Made by a program: the position numbers and the translations under genes
The notes under the pieces: generated by a model
What the model was told of the DNA's origin: nothing
Databases searched by the model: none
What the model saw: only the letters and a program-made list of their open reading frames with translations
NCBI GenBank assembly: GCA_015061955.1
Contig: SUVO01000005.1
Coordinates: forward strand, 1 to 64,000
Direction: 5' to 3'
Length of the DNA stretch: 64,000 bases
Source: Verrucomicrobiaceae bacterium
Lineage (GTDB): Bacteria > Verrucomicrobiota > Verrucomicrobiia > Opitutales > Intestinicryptomonadaceae
Shown: piece by piece, positions 8,376-17,594 of the stretch
How the letters are laid out: each line of letters begins with the position of its first letter
Numbering within the stretch: the first letter of the stretch is position 1

Positions 8376-9617
8376 TCACATAAATTCTGATGCCTTTTTA
8401 CAATCGCGTGCATAAAAGAATTTATATGCAATAAATAACACAACTGCAAAAATAATCCATGGAATTGAAAGCATTGTAATACCCATTGAAAGACCAAGTT
8501 GAGGCTTTAACATACCTAAAATCCACGGAGAAAATGCACCAATTCCGAACCCTACAAAAGTTTGAACCCCCGTTGCAGTTGCGTGATATTTTTGAGGAAT
8601 TACATCATACAAAACTGCGTATGTGTTTGCATCGAAGAACGCGCGCCAAAAACCAAAACCAACAAAACCTATGTAAACAAAAGTAAGCGTTGTTGATTGT
8701 CCCATTAAAATTATAAATGGCACAGCAGTTATTAAACCTAAACTTTGTAATAAAATTCTGTATTGAGGTTTTTTCTTTGCAAAGAAATCAGATATTTTTC
8801 CTGCAACAAGAATACCCACTAATGCTGCAATATGCGTATAAAACATAGCACTAAATCCAGCATCAATCTTACCTAAGTTAAACTTTTCTTGAAGATAAAA
8901 AGTCGACCAAGTTAAATAACCTTGCAAAACAAAAATCAGACTTGCATACGCCAAAGTAAGACAAATTGCAGTTGGTATTGAAAAGAATAATTTTAATGAT
9001 TCTAAAAACGATGGTTTTGCTTTTATATTTTCTGATGTTGTTTTTATAGGCTCTTTATCTTTCAACCGAACAATCATAATAAAGCCCCAAACAACACCTA
9101 AAGAGCCAAACAAAACAAATACAAATCGCCAACCATACATATCGCTTAGCCAACTTGCAATAAGACCTGTAATTATAACACCCAAATAGTAAGATGTTTG
9201 ATGTATACTCATTGCAGTAGCACGAGTATCTTTGGCGTGATAATCGGCAATAGTAGAATAGTTTGCCGGACCAAACGCTCCCTCGCCCAGTCCAGTAGCC
9301 ATACTTCTAAAAATTATAAATGTTATAAATCCAGTAGCACAACCAGAAACAGTTGTTGCAATACTCCAAAGTAAGATTGCAAATACCAAGATTTTTTTCT
9401 TGCTTATATTGTCGGCTAAAAAGCCAAAAAGAGGTACTGATATAGCAAATACCAAGTTAAACAATGTAGCTATTAACCCAGCCTGCTCTGCAGAAATTTG
9501 CAAAGATTGCGAAATTTCACCAAGCAACGTATTATATATTTGTCGGTCGGCTTGATTTAAGAAAAACGCTACCCACAGAAGTCCTAAGACTTCCCATTTA
9601 TACCAAGATTTTTTCAT
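8376..9617 (-). CDS. MFS sugar/sugar-acid transporter
   Basis: 413 residues with about 12 hydrophobic segments and a central charged loop near residues 190-215. An MFS loop 2-3 signature is present (FGFLADNISKKK, about residues 65-76), and RQIYN lies in helix 1 as in anion:cation symporters such as hexuronate transporters. It sits in the inner membrane and is expected to import the mono- or disaccharide product released by the lipoprotein hydrolase encoded 13 bp upstream. It is followed 27 bp later by the UxuA-like gene. Family certain; substrate inferred only from the operon. Confidence 0.85.
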   Translation of the reverse strand: MKKSWYKWEVLGLLWVAFFLNQADRQIYNTLLGEISQSLQISAEQAGLIATLFNLVFAISVPLFGFLADNISKKKILVFAILLWSIATTVSGCATGFITFIIFRSMATGLGEGAFGPANYSTIADYHAKDTRATAMSIHQTSYYLGVIITGLIASWLSDMYGWRFVFVLFGSLGVVWGFIMIVRLKDKEPIKTTSENIKAKPSFLESLKLFFSIPTAICLTLAYASLIFVLQGYLTWSTFYLQEKFNLGKIDAGFSAMFYTHIAALVGILVAGKISDFFAKKKPQYRILLQSLGLITAVPFIILMGQSTTLTFVYIGFVGFGFWRAFFDANTYAVLYDVIPQKYHATATGVQTFVGFGIGAFSPWILGMLKPQLGLSMGITMLSIPWIIFAVVLFIAYKFFYARDCKKASEFM

Positions 9618-9630
9618 TGTTTAAGCTGTT

Positions 9631-11343
9631 TTATCTTCTGACATTTCCCCACTTGTCAACCGACTTTACCGAATACAAACTTACATCGGTATCATTTACT
9701 TTTACATACGTTGCCACAGTAGATGCAATTTGCTTTCCGTTCTTATAGACTCTGTAATAGCAATGTTCTTTGTCGCTCGATTTATCCCAAACAAGCTTTC
9801 CATCTTTAATAAAAATATTGTTTATAGCCGATGGAATTCTATCTTGATAATCAGTTGTGAAAAAACATGCAGAACGTGCTGGAAGTTTTACAGAAAAAGA
9901 GTTTTTAGATGTTGGCTTAATAACACATTTATGTGATTGCAAATCGTTAAATTCATTGAATGGAACATTGTCGGCTTCGTAAACATACATTCTTAAATTT
10001 TTATTGAATGGTTGTTGCGAATTTATTTTCAAATCTTTTTCTTTGCCTCTATTTATCACAACAATAGAAACCGAACCATCTCGGTTGATAATACTACCCG
10101 AACGCACCATAAAGTTGTTTGATTTTGTAGGTAGAACAGTTGCATTTTTCTTAAACAATTTTGCTAAGTAACCAATGGCATACATTTCTGGATAGGCAGA
10201 ATAATTCTTGTCGACGCTATCCCATCTGAAGATTCCCCACTTGTTGTATTTTAAATCCATTTTATAACCACATTTCGATGCTTCGTAAATTGCGCGAGAT
10301 TCTGGGGTGTGTCCGTCAACTATTACATATGGATCCGGATAATCAACAAACGACCAACTTACACAAGCATAAGAACCTGCATTCATGGCAGCAACGCCAA
10401 CTTCTAATTTTGATAAAACCGATTCAGTTGCCTTTTCCGGTTGACGCAGATTATAACCTAAATCATCAACCATAATACCACGTTTTCTGAATGTTGGACT
10501 AAAACCCCATTCACCTAAAATATGACGTCTGTTCTTATTTATAGAGAGTTGAACAAGAGTATTGAAGTATTCGTTGCATTCATTCCAAAGATTTAAATCA
10601 TCAGCTCTACGTCCATATACATACCAATGAGTGCAATATGCTCCAACATAATCGTTCATATTATCCATTGCCCATTTTAGGGAATCTAACACTCTATAAG
10701 GTTTTGTAGTTGCAGTATCGTCGGTAGCTAAAAGTTGAATATCTAAGCCATATTTAAGAAATGCTTTATAAAGTGCCACATTATATGCTTTAAATAACTC
10801 CATTTTGTTAAAGCGTGTAAAATAACTAAACTGATCACCACAAGTAAGCTCGTTAGTTAAACAATAATAGCGAATTTTTCTACAATCTTTTTCCTTTATC
10901 AAATACGAAAGATTTTTCGCAACTTTTTCAGCATATTCCTCGACATTTATTTGATCAGGAAATGCTGGCATACAACCTGGAGCAGCATATAAAGTTGTAT
11001 CGGCTTCTTTAAATGTCTTATGATAATATTCGGCAAATCTATCCATTTGCTCTTTTGATACATCGGCAAAACCAGCATAGACTCTACAAAACGTAGGCGA
11101 TATTTCTCTGAAAGTTTTCAAAGCTCGCTGATTGAGGAATTCGTCGTCCATCAATGCAGTAAATTCAGCTTCAGAATTTTGAAAACCAAACCCTGCAAAA
11201 AGCCATCGTATATAAGGTTTTGTGATTGTAATTTCGGCATCTTTTTCATCGATTACAACATCTTGTTTCTTTTCTTCGGTTGAAACCCCCAAACAAGCCG
11301 AACACAACAATGTAAACAATAATAAAACAATATTCTTTTTCAT
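9631..11343 (-). CDS. Clan GH-A glycoside hydrolase, probable lipoprotein
   Basis: 570 residues. The N-terminus is a signal peptide ending in an imperfect lipobox (LCSAC, Cys17), so it is probably anchored in a membrane. The catalytic domain (about 45-400) carries the clan GH-A pair: acid/base Glu165 (CLTNELTCG) and nucleophile Glu278 (ILGEWGF). A beta-sandwich follows (about 410-500), and the last ~70 residues resemble a fibronectin-type module. Overall it is reminiscent of GH39/GH30-type enzymes, but the exact family was not determined. It is the first gene of the island operon and divergent from the AraC regulator, so it probably acts at the surface to release the sugar the operon consumes. 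The ATG at 11343 follows an AAGAAGG sequence. Confidence 0.72.
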   Translation of the reverse strand: MKKNIVLLLFTLLCSACLGVSTEEKKQDVVIDEKDAEITITKPYIRWLFAGFGFQNSEAEFTALMDDEFLNQRALKTFREISPTFCRVYAGFADVSKEQMDRFAEYYHKTFKEADTTLYAAPGCMPAFPDQINVEEYAEKVAKNLSYLIKEKDCRKIRYYCLTNELTCGDQFSYFTRFNKMELFKAYNVALYKAFLKYGLDIQLLATDDTATTKPYRVLDSLKWAMDNMNDYVGAYCTHWYVYGRRADDLNLWNECNEYFNTLVQLSINKNRRHILGEWGFSPTFRKRGIMVDDLGYNLRQPEKATESVLSKLEVGVAAMNAGSYACVSWSFVDYPDPYVIVDGHTPESRAIYEASKCGYKMDLKYNKWGIFRWDSVDKNYSAYPEMYAIGYLAKLFKKNATVLPTKSNNFMVRSGSIINRDGSVSIVVINRGKEKDLKINSQQPFNKNLRMYVYEADNVPFNEFNDLQSHKCVIKPTSKNSFSVKLPARSACFFTTDYQDRIPSAINNIFIKDGKLVWDKSSDKEHCYYRVYKNGKQIASTVATYVKVNDTDVSLYSVKSVDKWGNVRR

Positions 11344-11375
11344 AATAAACCTTCTTTTAAATTAAAATATCCAGT

Positions 11376-11425
11376 CATAAAATTTTATGCTGTCATTAAT
11401 TTTAGACTAAATAAACACTTTTAGA
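11376..11425. promoter_or_regulatory. Candidate AraC operator region
   Basis: In the 153-bp gap between the divergent GH operon and AraC gene there is a perfect 14-bp palindrome (cataaaattttatg, 11376-11389). It is followed by two TTTTAGA boxes (11400-11406 and 11419-11425) spaced 19 bp. The same TTTTAGACA box occurs twice in the equivalent gap before the second AraC gene (56765-56798). Confidence 0.4.
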
Positions 11426-11496
11426 ATATTTATTTTTTATTATGCTTTTTTAAAATTATTATTGCTTAAAAATTAAGACTATGCTCTTTTTATGTT

Positions 11497-12453
11497 ATGA
11501 AAAAATCAAATTCAAAACCGAAAGAATCGTCGGAATATACATTTTCTATATTAAATAACGACTCTATGCTATTCTGGACAAAGGATTCGGTACAAAAATA
11601 TTTAAGTGAACCAACTGAATTTATAAAAAAAGCAAATATAAAAGAATCTATTCGTTCAAATTCAATACAAAAGCCTAAAAATATAGTAAACAATATTCTT
11701 GGGAAATATGGCATAAAAGCTATGGCTTTTTCAAATAGAATGTCAGGATTTTATCAATACATAAAACCAATATCACATACTAATATTGCGTTTATCGTAA
11801 GTGGAAAGCTTTCTCTTAGAAACGACACATCAAAAATTACAATTAAAGCTGGTCAAGCATATATAATACCCTGTAGAGAAAGCTGTTATATGCGTATTTT
11901 AGCTAACAATACATCTATGTTTTGGTTAGATATAAGTCCTCAAAGTGAAATGAATATGCGAGTTGGTAAAAATATATCGGTACAAAATTTCAACAGTTTT
12001 GAAGAAATAATAACTATATTGCAACTCTACAAAAAGGAAATTTACGGTAAAAATGATTTGCATATTTTGGAATGCTACGCATCTACATTTTACAATCTTT
12101 TAATGCGCGAATTTAGCAATAACAGCGATTGTAAAATGGCAAACAAAGTTAAAAACATAATTAAAGAAATAAGGCTAAATCCCGCATTGTATAAAACTTC
12201 TGCCGAAGTTGCCAAAACCCTGAGCACAACAATATACGAGTTAGAAAAAATATCGTTAGATTTATTTGGAGAAACATTCTCAAAATACACACTTTCCATA
12301 CGAATGAAAACTGCAATAAATCTTTTAAAATACGAAAAACATTCTTGTGCAAAAATTGCCGAAATGGTTGGCTACTCAAGTGCTTTTTCGTTTTCGCACG
12401 CATTTAAAAAGTACTTTGGTCAATCTCCACAAACAATTCGACAAACAGATTGA
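11497..12453 (+). CDS. AraC-family transcriptional regulator
   Basis: 318 residues. There is an N-terminal extension of about 55 residues, then a cupin-like sensing domain (about 75-155, with AGQAYIIPCRES). Two helix-turn-helix motifs follow at the C-terminus, the second being the AraC signature (VGYSSAFSFSHAFKKYFGQSP). It is divergent from the glycan operon at 11343-3767, the usual arrangement for a local activator that responds to a sugar. It resembles the regulator at 56840-57778 in size, extension and domain order, so the two are probably paralogues. Start ATG 11497 lacks a strong ribosome-binding site but fits the domain layout. Effector unknown. Confidence 0.88.
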   Translation: MKKSNSKPKESSEYTFSILNNDSMLFWTKDSVQKYLSEPTEFIKKANIKESIRSNSIQKPKNIVNNILGKYGIKAMAFSNRMSGFYQYIKPISHTNIAFIVSGKLSLRNDTSKITIKAGQAYIIPCRESCYMRILANNTSMFWLDISPQSEMNMRVGKNISVQNFNSFEEIITILQLYKKEIYGKNDLHILECYASTFYNLLMREFSNNSDCKMANKVKNIIKEIRLNPALYKTSAEVAKTLSTTIYELEKISLDLFGETFSKYTLSIRMKTAINLLKYEKHSCAKIAEMVGYSSAFSFSHAFKKYFGQSPQTIRQTD

Positions 12454-12474
12454 TATACGGAGCCTTTCCCCAAG

Positions 12475-12908
12475 CTATTTCTTTTCACTTAAGCGAACTT
12501 TATACATTTTTTCGGAAAGCTTTCTAACACTCATAACGAAATCATACACTGGCGTATCGCAAATATCAACCATTCCACAACCAAAATTTTCGCCATCGTT
12601 CTGACGTCCAACAGTTATTTGATCTGCCCAACGAAACCAATGAACACCTATTATATCGCCATTTTTTAAGGCCTTTTTAACATAGGAATTATTTAATGCA
12701 ATACGCTCTTTCATTGTTTTAACAGTACAACCTCATCAGAATCGGCTGCACCTGTTGATGTAAGCAGTACTACATTTTGTGGAATGAGCTTATTAGCTTT
12801 GTAAGCTTGGATGCGAGCATCAGAGTTTGCATCAGCCAAGGCTACGTTAACGAATAAAACCGATAGGGCGATGCCTATCACTCTTTTAGATAATTTTAAT
12901 GAATTCAT
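12475..12908 (-). pseudogene. Remnant of an exported clan GH-A hydrolase (N- and C-terminal pieces joined)
   Basis: Two overlapping short frames (12711-12908 and 12475-12714, joined by ATGA). The first is a signal peptide (KRVIGIALSVLFVNVALA) plus ~40 residues. The second is clearly the end of a glycosidase: GVHWFRWADQ, TGR-like VGR, DGENFGCGMVDICDTP. This is the C-terminal barrel strand and nucleophile-side region seen in agarase and beta-galactosidase-like enzymes. The whole catalytic middle is missing. I read it as one gene reduced by internal deletion. It lies at the right edge of the tRNA-Ala island, convergent with the AraC gene, and its start abuts the repeat copy. Confidence 0.55.
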
Positions 12909-13322
12909 AAGACTATAAAGTTTAGTCTATAGAAGTTAAAATTATTTAAGAATTTTGGCTAAACCTGAAAAATCTGATAAATTTCAGTTTTTTCGTGGTG
13001 AATTGTCTGCGAGAGCTGATTTTATCGGGGATTACGGGTCGTCGTTTCCGTGATCCATTTGTGATCCAAAAAAGTGGCATTTTTGACGGTTTTTAACCAT
13101 CAGAATTGCTCTTCTTGTAAAAAATGCCAAAAATGGCGATGTCTGCAATCCCTGTAAAATAGGGCGTTTTGGGGCGATTTTAATTTAAATTTGGTACTTA
13201 TACATCCTATTTATGCGGATCTGTGCGAAACACACAAAATAAAACGCCGTAAGTATATGACTTACAACGTCTTGAAATCGTGGAGCCGATGAGATTCGAA
13301 CTCACGACCTCTAGAGTGCGAT
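12901..13322. repeat. Right copy of ~0.42-kb direct repeat
   Basis: Aligns to 2253-2675 in the same orientation. The tRNA part (13281-13322) is identical over 42 nt, while the flank carries many substitutions and small indels. This copy is contiguous with the complete tRNA gene. Together the two copies bound about 10.6 kb of glycan-utilisation genes. Confidence 0.85.
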
Positions 13323-13353
13323 TCTAGCGCTCTTCCAACTGAGCTACGACCCC
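13281..13353 (-). tRNA. tRNA-Ala (anticodon CGC)
   Basis: A 73-nt cloverleaf on the minus strand. The acceptor GGGGTCG pairs with CGGCTCC and contains the G3:U70 pair that defines alanine tRNAs. The D arm is GCTC/GAGC, the anticodon stem CTAGA/TCTAG with loop ATCGCAC (anticodon CGC, reads GCG), and the T arm GTGAG/CTCAT with TTCGAAT. Discriminator is A; CCA is not encoded. It is the intact target of the presumed island insertion. A somewhat degraded terminator hairpin lies just beyond its 3' end. Confidence 0.95.
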
Positions 13354-13374
13354 CTCTAGCCTATAAACAATCCC

Positions 13375-14877
13375 TTAACCACAATGGAAATATGTTTCTA
13401 CTAAGTCAAGGATTGCTTGCTCATTATTACCAATTTCAGCACGCAACGAACCATCGTTATACGATGCCAAACCTTTCATAATTCCATCAATCATTGCTGG
13501 TGTAAATACACCCTTAGCTTCGTAAACTTCACGCTGTTTTGCCAAGCACTCAGCCGAAGCACTGCAACTATCAGGCAATGCCTTCAACGAATCAAGAACT
13601 TTTCTGTTTTCATCTTTATGAATATTTACATCAACGTAAGTATTCTTTGCAACTTCCAAAGCATTTTCCAACTCAAAACCATATCTTGCAGCAACTGCCA
13701 AACTTGCAAACAACAAATAGATATTTGCCGAGCCATCTGCCGAACGAATTTCAACAGTTTGCTTTTGTTTTGTATCGTATGTATTCGCACTTTCAAGTGG
13801 ATTTACCAAAGCACTCATATTTGTGCTACCTGTCCAACCGAGAGGAACACGAACAAGAGTTGAACGATTTCTATCACCCCAACAAATATTTGTTGGCGCT
13901 TCTTGATGTGGAACTAAACGGAAATAACTTGTTGGATTTGTATTGCCAAATGCAGTTATAGATGGAGCCATTTCAAGAACGCCTGCAATCATCTTGCGTG
14001 CATAATCAGAAAGAACACCATTTTCAAGCATTACATTCTTACCATCTTTCATTACACGCATATGAACATGCAAACCACTACCAGCCTTACCAGTTGTAAT
14101 CTTGGGTGCAAAAGTTAAATCATAACCAAACTGATATGCCAAGTTTCTGATAATCCACTTAGCCAACATAAGCTGTTCTGCAGCACTCTGAGCATCGCAT
14201 GGCAAAAACTCGATTTCGTTTTGTTCGTAAATTTTACCATTTAACGTAAAATTACCAACTTCCGAGTGTCCGTACTTGATTTTACCACCTGTTTGAGCAA
14301 TATATTGCATACAAAGCTGACGGAATTCGCCGAACTTAGTAAATGGTGCCGACTCATGATAACCACGTTGATTTGGTGTTGGGAATGCTTTTTCTTCATC
14401 TGCAATTACATAATACTCAAGCTCGCCCATTGCCTGAAACTCTAAACCTGTTGTTTCGCTGAATGCCTTACAAGCTTTACTCAAAACGTATTCAGGCGAA
14501 CTTTCAAGAGGCTGTCCATCTTTATTGAAGAACGAGCAGAGGAACGCCAATGTTGGTATTTCTGAAATAGGATCAATAAACGCTGTTCTAAAACGTGGAA
14601 CTACGTACAAATCACTACTGCTTGCTTCTACAAACGAGAACAAACTTGAACCATCGACACGTTCTCCACATGTGAGAATTTCGTCGAGATAATCGAGGTC
14701 GTACACAACAAAATTGAGCGTCTTAAGACGTCCATCGCCTGCCGGATACATAAAATTGACGTGGCGGATATTTTCATTCTTCACAAATTCGATAATATCT
14801 TTCTTTGTGAGTTCAGAAGGTTTTTTATTTAATCTTTCTGCGACAGAAACTGATGAAAATTCAGTAGTATTGTCCAT
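13375..14877 (-). CDS. glnA: Glutamine synthetase, type I
   Basis: 500 residues. ATP-dependent ligation of ammonia to glutamate, cytoplasmic dodecamer. Family motifs: the beta-grasp N-terminal domain with VNFMYPAGDGRLK, then GELEYYV, the ATP/glutamate segment GSGLHVHM, and NPTSYFRLVPHQEAPTNICWGD-type binding residues (split here as NPTSYFRLVPH and APTNICWGDRNRS), and EIRSADGSANIYL. The usual adenylylation loop with its tyrosine (NLYDLPPEE) is not seen in the corresponding C-terminal stretch, so control by GlnE-type adenylylation is unlikely (inference). The gene is monocistronic beside tRNA-Ala. A TTGACA hexamer on the minus strand at 14950-14955 may be its -35. Confidence 0.92.
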   Translation of the reverse strand: MDNTTEFSSVSVAERLNKKPSELTKKDIIEFVKNENIRHVNFMYPAGDGRLKTLNFVVYDLDYLDEILTCGERVDGSSLFSFVEASSSDLYVVPRFRTAFIDPISEIPTLAFLCSFFNKDGQPLESSPEYVLSKACKAFSETTGLEFQAMGELEYYVIADEEKAFPTPNQRGYHESAPFTKFGEFRQLCMQYIAQTGGKIKYGHSEVGNFTLNGKIYEQNEIEFLPCDAQSAAEQLMLAKWIIRNLAYQFGYDLTFAPKITTGKAGSGLHVHMRVMKDGKNVMLENGVLSDYARKMIAGVLEMAPSITAFGNTNPTSYFRLVPHQEAPTNICWGDRNRSTLVRVPLGWTGSTNMSALVNPLESANTYDTKQKQTVEIRSADGSANIYLLFASLAVAARYGFELENALEVAKNTYVDVNIHKDENRKVLDSLKALPDSCSASAECLAKQREVYEAKGVFTPAMIDGIMKGLASYNDGSLRAEIGNNEQAILDLVETYFHCG

Positions 14878-15051
14878 TGTATTTATTTTGTTTGTTAATT
14901 ATTTAAGTTTTAAAACTTTACGCAGTATTTTTTTAAAAATCTATTTTTCTGTCAAGATTTTTTACAACGAACAACAATAAAAAACTTATAATCCCTACAT
15001 ACTCTCATACAATAAACTTGACTTTAAACCTACATCGTTTTTCATAAAATT

Positions 15052-15966
15052 ATGAAAAGGTTTCCTACTATATTCTCAACTGTACTAATTCCTTTAACAT
15101 CTATACTTTGTTGTGCATGCAATGCCACACCAAAGGCAGAAAACAATACACAATCTGCGCCCGACCACTCAATAACAATGCGTGCATGTTCTTTTAACCT
15201 TCGAGGTGTCATGAAAAAGGATACGGGCGTACGCAATTGGAAACATCGCAAAACAATTGTAGCAAACTTCATCAGAAAATTCGATATCGATATCATCGGC
15301 GCACAAGAATCGGCTGTAAAGCAATTTCCAGCATTCAATGAACTCTTACCAGACTATGCTTATTTTGGAGAAAGTTCGTTAGGCAAAAAAGATGGACGCG
15401 TTATAAATTTAATTATCTACAAAAAGAGCAAATATAAGCTTCTCGAAAACGCAACTCTTTGGCTTGCACCAACTCCTAAAGAAAAAACAAAAATACTTGA
15501 TTCAGCAGAGCCGAGAACTGTCAACTACGGAAAATTCTCAGACAACAAAACAGGTAAAATTTTCTATGTGTTTTCAACACACCTCGACCACCGAGGCAAA
15601 AAAGCTAAACCCGAACAAGCTAAATACTTGATGAAAATCATTAAAGAAAAAACTAATGGAACACCTTACTTATTGGTTGGCGACTTCAATAGTGGCGATG
15701 ATTCAAAAGTTATAAAATATATAAAATCACAACAAGGTGTTTTAGATGCTCGCGATATTTCAAAGAAAGAGCCAATCAACATGCCACACACATTCAATGG
15801 ATTTAAAGGTCATACACAAAAGGGCGATAAAAATGCAAAACGAATTGATTTCTTGTTTATATCGGCTCCAAGTGAAGTTGCAACCTACGAGGTTTCAGAC
15901 TACAACGAAAATGGAGCGTATCCTTCAGACCACTACCCAATTATTTGCGATATTATTTTAAAATAA
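15052..15966 (+). CDS. Endonuclease/exonuclease/phosphatase (EEP) family lipoprotein
   Basis: 304 residues. The signal peptide with a lipobox-like sequence (SILCCAC) suggests secretion and lipidation. The EEP fold motifs appear in order: SFNLRG (about 46-51), QES (Glu ligand), STHLDHRG, GDFNSGDD and the terminal SDHYPI (Asp-His pair). Proteins of this group cleave phosphodiester or phosphoester bonds with Mg2+; for exported forms the substrate is often nucleic acid or a lipid phosphate. It is monocistronic and ends at a strong hairpin. Substrate not deducible. Confidence 0.82.
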   Translation: MKRFPTIFSTVLIPLTSILCCACNATPKAENNTQSAPDHSITMRACSFNLRGVMKKDTGVRNWKHRKTIVANFIRKFDIDIIGAQESAVKQFPAFNELLPDYAYFGESSLGKKDGRVINLIIYKKSKYKLLENATLWLAPTPKEKTKILDSAEPRTVNYGKFSDNKTGKIFYVFSTHLDHRGKKAKPEQAKYLMKIIKEKTNGTPYLLVGDFNSGDDSKVIKYIKSQQGVLDARDISKKEPINMPHTFNGFKGHTQKGDKNAKRIDFLFISAPSEVATYEVSDYNENGAYPSDHYPIICDIILK

Positions 15967-16007
15967 TTTCAATTGATGTAAAAAAACACGATTTAAATTT
16001 ACAAGAA

Positions 16008-16031
16008 AGAGGTACACACAAGTGTACCTCT
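16008..16031. terminator. Terminator between convergent genes
   Basis: Perfect 10-bp stem (agaggtacac / gtgtacctct), 4-nt loop and a T-rich tail on the plus strand. It ends the EEP gene; the weaker T-rich tail on the minus strand may also serve the PEP-CTERM gene. Confidence 0.85.
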
Positions 16032-16057
16032 GATTTTTTATTTAATTGAAAAAATTA

Positions 16058-17557
16058 TTACTTTCTTCTACGATAAATTACAAAACTCAAAGCCAATGCA
16101 CCAAAGATTATTGCATATGTACTTGGTTCTGGAACTGCTGTGTATCCATAACTCGAGAAGTGAGAAACCACAAATGATAAAAATTCACCGTCATAGCTGA
16201 TTCCCGAAACATCATCAGCTTTGCTCCATTGACCACCTTCTGATTTATGGAAAATAGAGAAATCAGATGTCTTCAATGATGAATCACCAACATAGAAACT
16301 CAATACAACTGTATCGCCTTCTTCAATTTCAACATCAAATTCGTATGCGCCCATTTTTACAAAGTCAGAACCAACAGCAGATACAAGGTCAACAGTGTTT
16401 TCAACAACTTTATTTACGGTAGCGCTATCGGCGTTGAATGCCATTGAAACGCTTGTGTTTTCGTTGGTGGTAATTTCTACGATACCGTTATTTTCAACTA
16501 CTGTTGGCACTTCTACTCCGGCTTCTATTTGTTTAGATTCCGAAACTGTAAATACTTTGCCATTTAATGTTCCGCCATAAACATTGATTGTTCCGTTATT
16601 TGATAGAGTTCCAGTCAATACATCGTATGATTGACCACTTGTCAAAGCCGATGTTGCATAAATGTTGAAAACACCACCAGTTTCTATTGTTACATCAGAA
16701 TCAATTTGGTTTGCACCAGACATATTTAAAACTAATGATGCGTTATCTGCTATTTGAATATAATTGCCTGTTTTAACAGTAGAATTTGCCCCTATTGTAA
16801 ATGTACATGGATAATATTGAGTGCCATTATAAGCTGAATATTTACCACTTAGTTTGATATATCCACCAACATCCATCGACGAACCAGAATCTACTGTTAT
16901 ATTTGCTCCGATTAAACTGATTGCGCCATCTATACCATCTTCTGTTGTTTTAAAAGAAGAACCTCCTTCAAGATATATACCGGTATTAAACTTACCATAA
17001 TTTGTTGTTGCAGTTTCAAACGAAGACTTGTTCTTTAAAATCAACATAGATGTAGTTGGAGAAGCACTAGCACCTGTGCCACCAAAAGAACCTGTTTTCA
17101 AACTTGCACCATTGTCAAGAATTACAGTAGCACCATTATTATCCATTTGAGATACTTTATCAAAAGTTGCAGTTCCACCATTAAAGCTTACAAGCGACTT
17201 TGCTTGATGAATTGAAAGAGTTGAAGCTTCAACAGTCGAATTGTTAAAATATGCTTTACCATGATATTGGACATATAAACCCCCCGCAGTAATTTTATTA
17301 TTGCCCAAGAACGTCATTGATGAATCATCACCCATAATTTTTAACGTACTTGTAGCATTTACGTTTACATTTTCCCAAACGGAAACATGTATGTTATTAC
17401 TTGTTGTATTAGTTGCGTTAGTATCGAGAACAACCCACCCGTCTGAAATATCGCTACTAACAACATCAGTTGTATTGGCTGTTGACCACTCAACTCTTGC
17501 AAAAAGCGAAGTTGAGATGCTCGTTAAAGCTAATAATGTAATGATTGATTTATTCAT
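16058..17557 (-). CDS. PEP-CTERM surface protein, beta-helix-like
   Basis: 499 residues. The N-terminal signal peptide ends near SLFA (residue 20). The long middle is Asn/Thr/Gly-rich, with repeated short beta segments such as TAGGLYVQYHG and DNGASLKTG, typical of autotransporter-like beta-helices. The C-terminus is a clear PEP-CTERM sorting signal: VPEPSTYA, a hydrophobic helix (IIFGALALSFVI) and YRRRK. Established knowledge: the exosortase system cleaves at PEP and exports the protein to the cell surface or an extracellular matrix. No exosortase is in this window. The ATG follows AAAGGAGAG. Its promoter holds a nine-base homopolymer between -35 and -10 (17595-17625), suggesting switching. 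Ligand or partner unknown. Confidence 0.85.
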   Translation of the reverse strand: MNKSIITLLALTSISTSLFARVEWSTANTTDVVSSDISDGWVVLDTNATNTTSNNIHVSVWENVNVNATSTLKIMGDDSSMTFLGNNKITAGGLYVQYHGKAYFNNSTVEASTLSIHQAKSLVSFNGGTATFDKVSQMDNNGATVILDNGASLKTGSFGGTGASASPTTSMLILKNKSSFETATTNYGKFNTGIYLEGGSSFKTTEDGIDGAISLIGANITVDSGSSMDVGGYIKLSGKYSAYNGTQYYPCTFTIGANSTVKTGNYIQIADNASLVLNMSGANQIDSDVTIETGGVFNIYATSALTSGQSYDVLTGTLSNNGTINVYGGTLNGKVFTVSESKQIEAGVEVPTVVENNGIVEITTNENTSVSMAFNADSATVNKVVENTVDLVSAVGSDFVKMGAYEFDVEIEEGDTVVLSFYVGDSSLKTSDFSIFHKSEGGQWSKADDVSGISYDGEFLSFVVSHFSSYGYTAVPEPSTYAIIFGALALSFVIYRRRK

Positions 17558-17594
17558 AAAAAACTCTCCTTTTTTTGATTTAAGAAAGTAGCAA

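Noticed and set aside
14714-14980. 88-residue plus-strand frame at the glnA start
   Set aside because: Antisense to glnA; no signal or domain.
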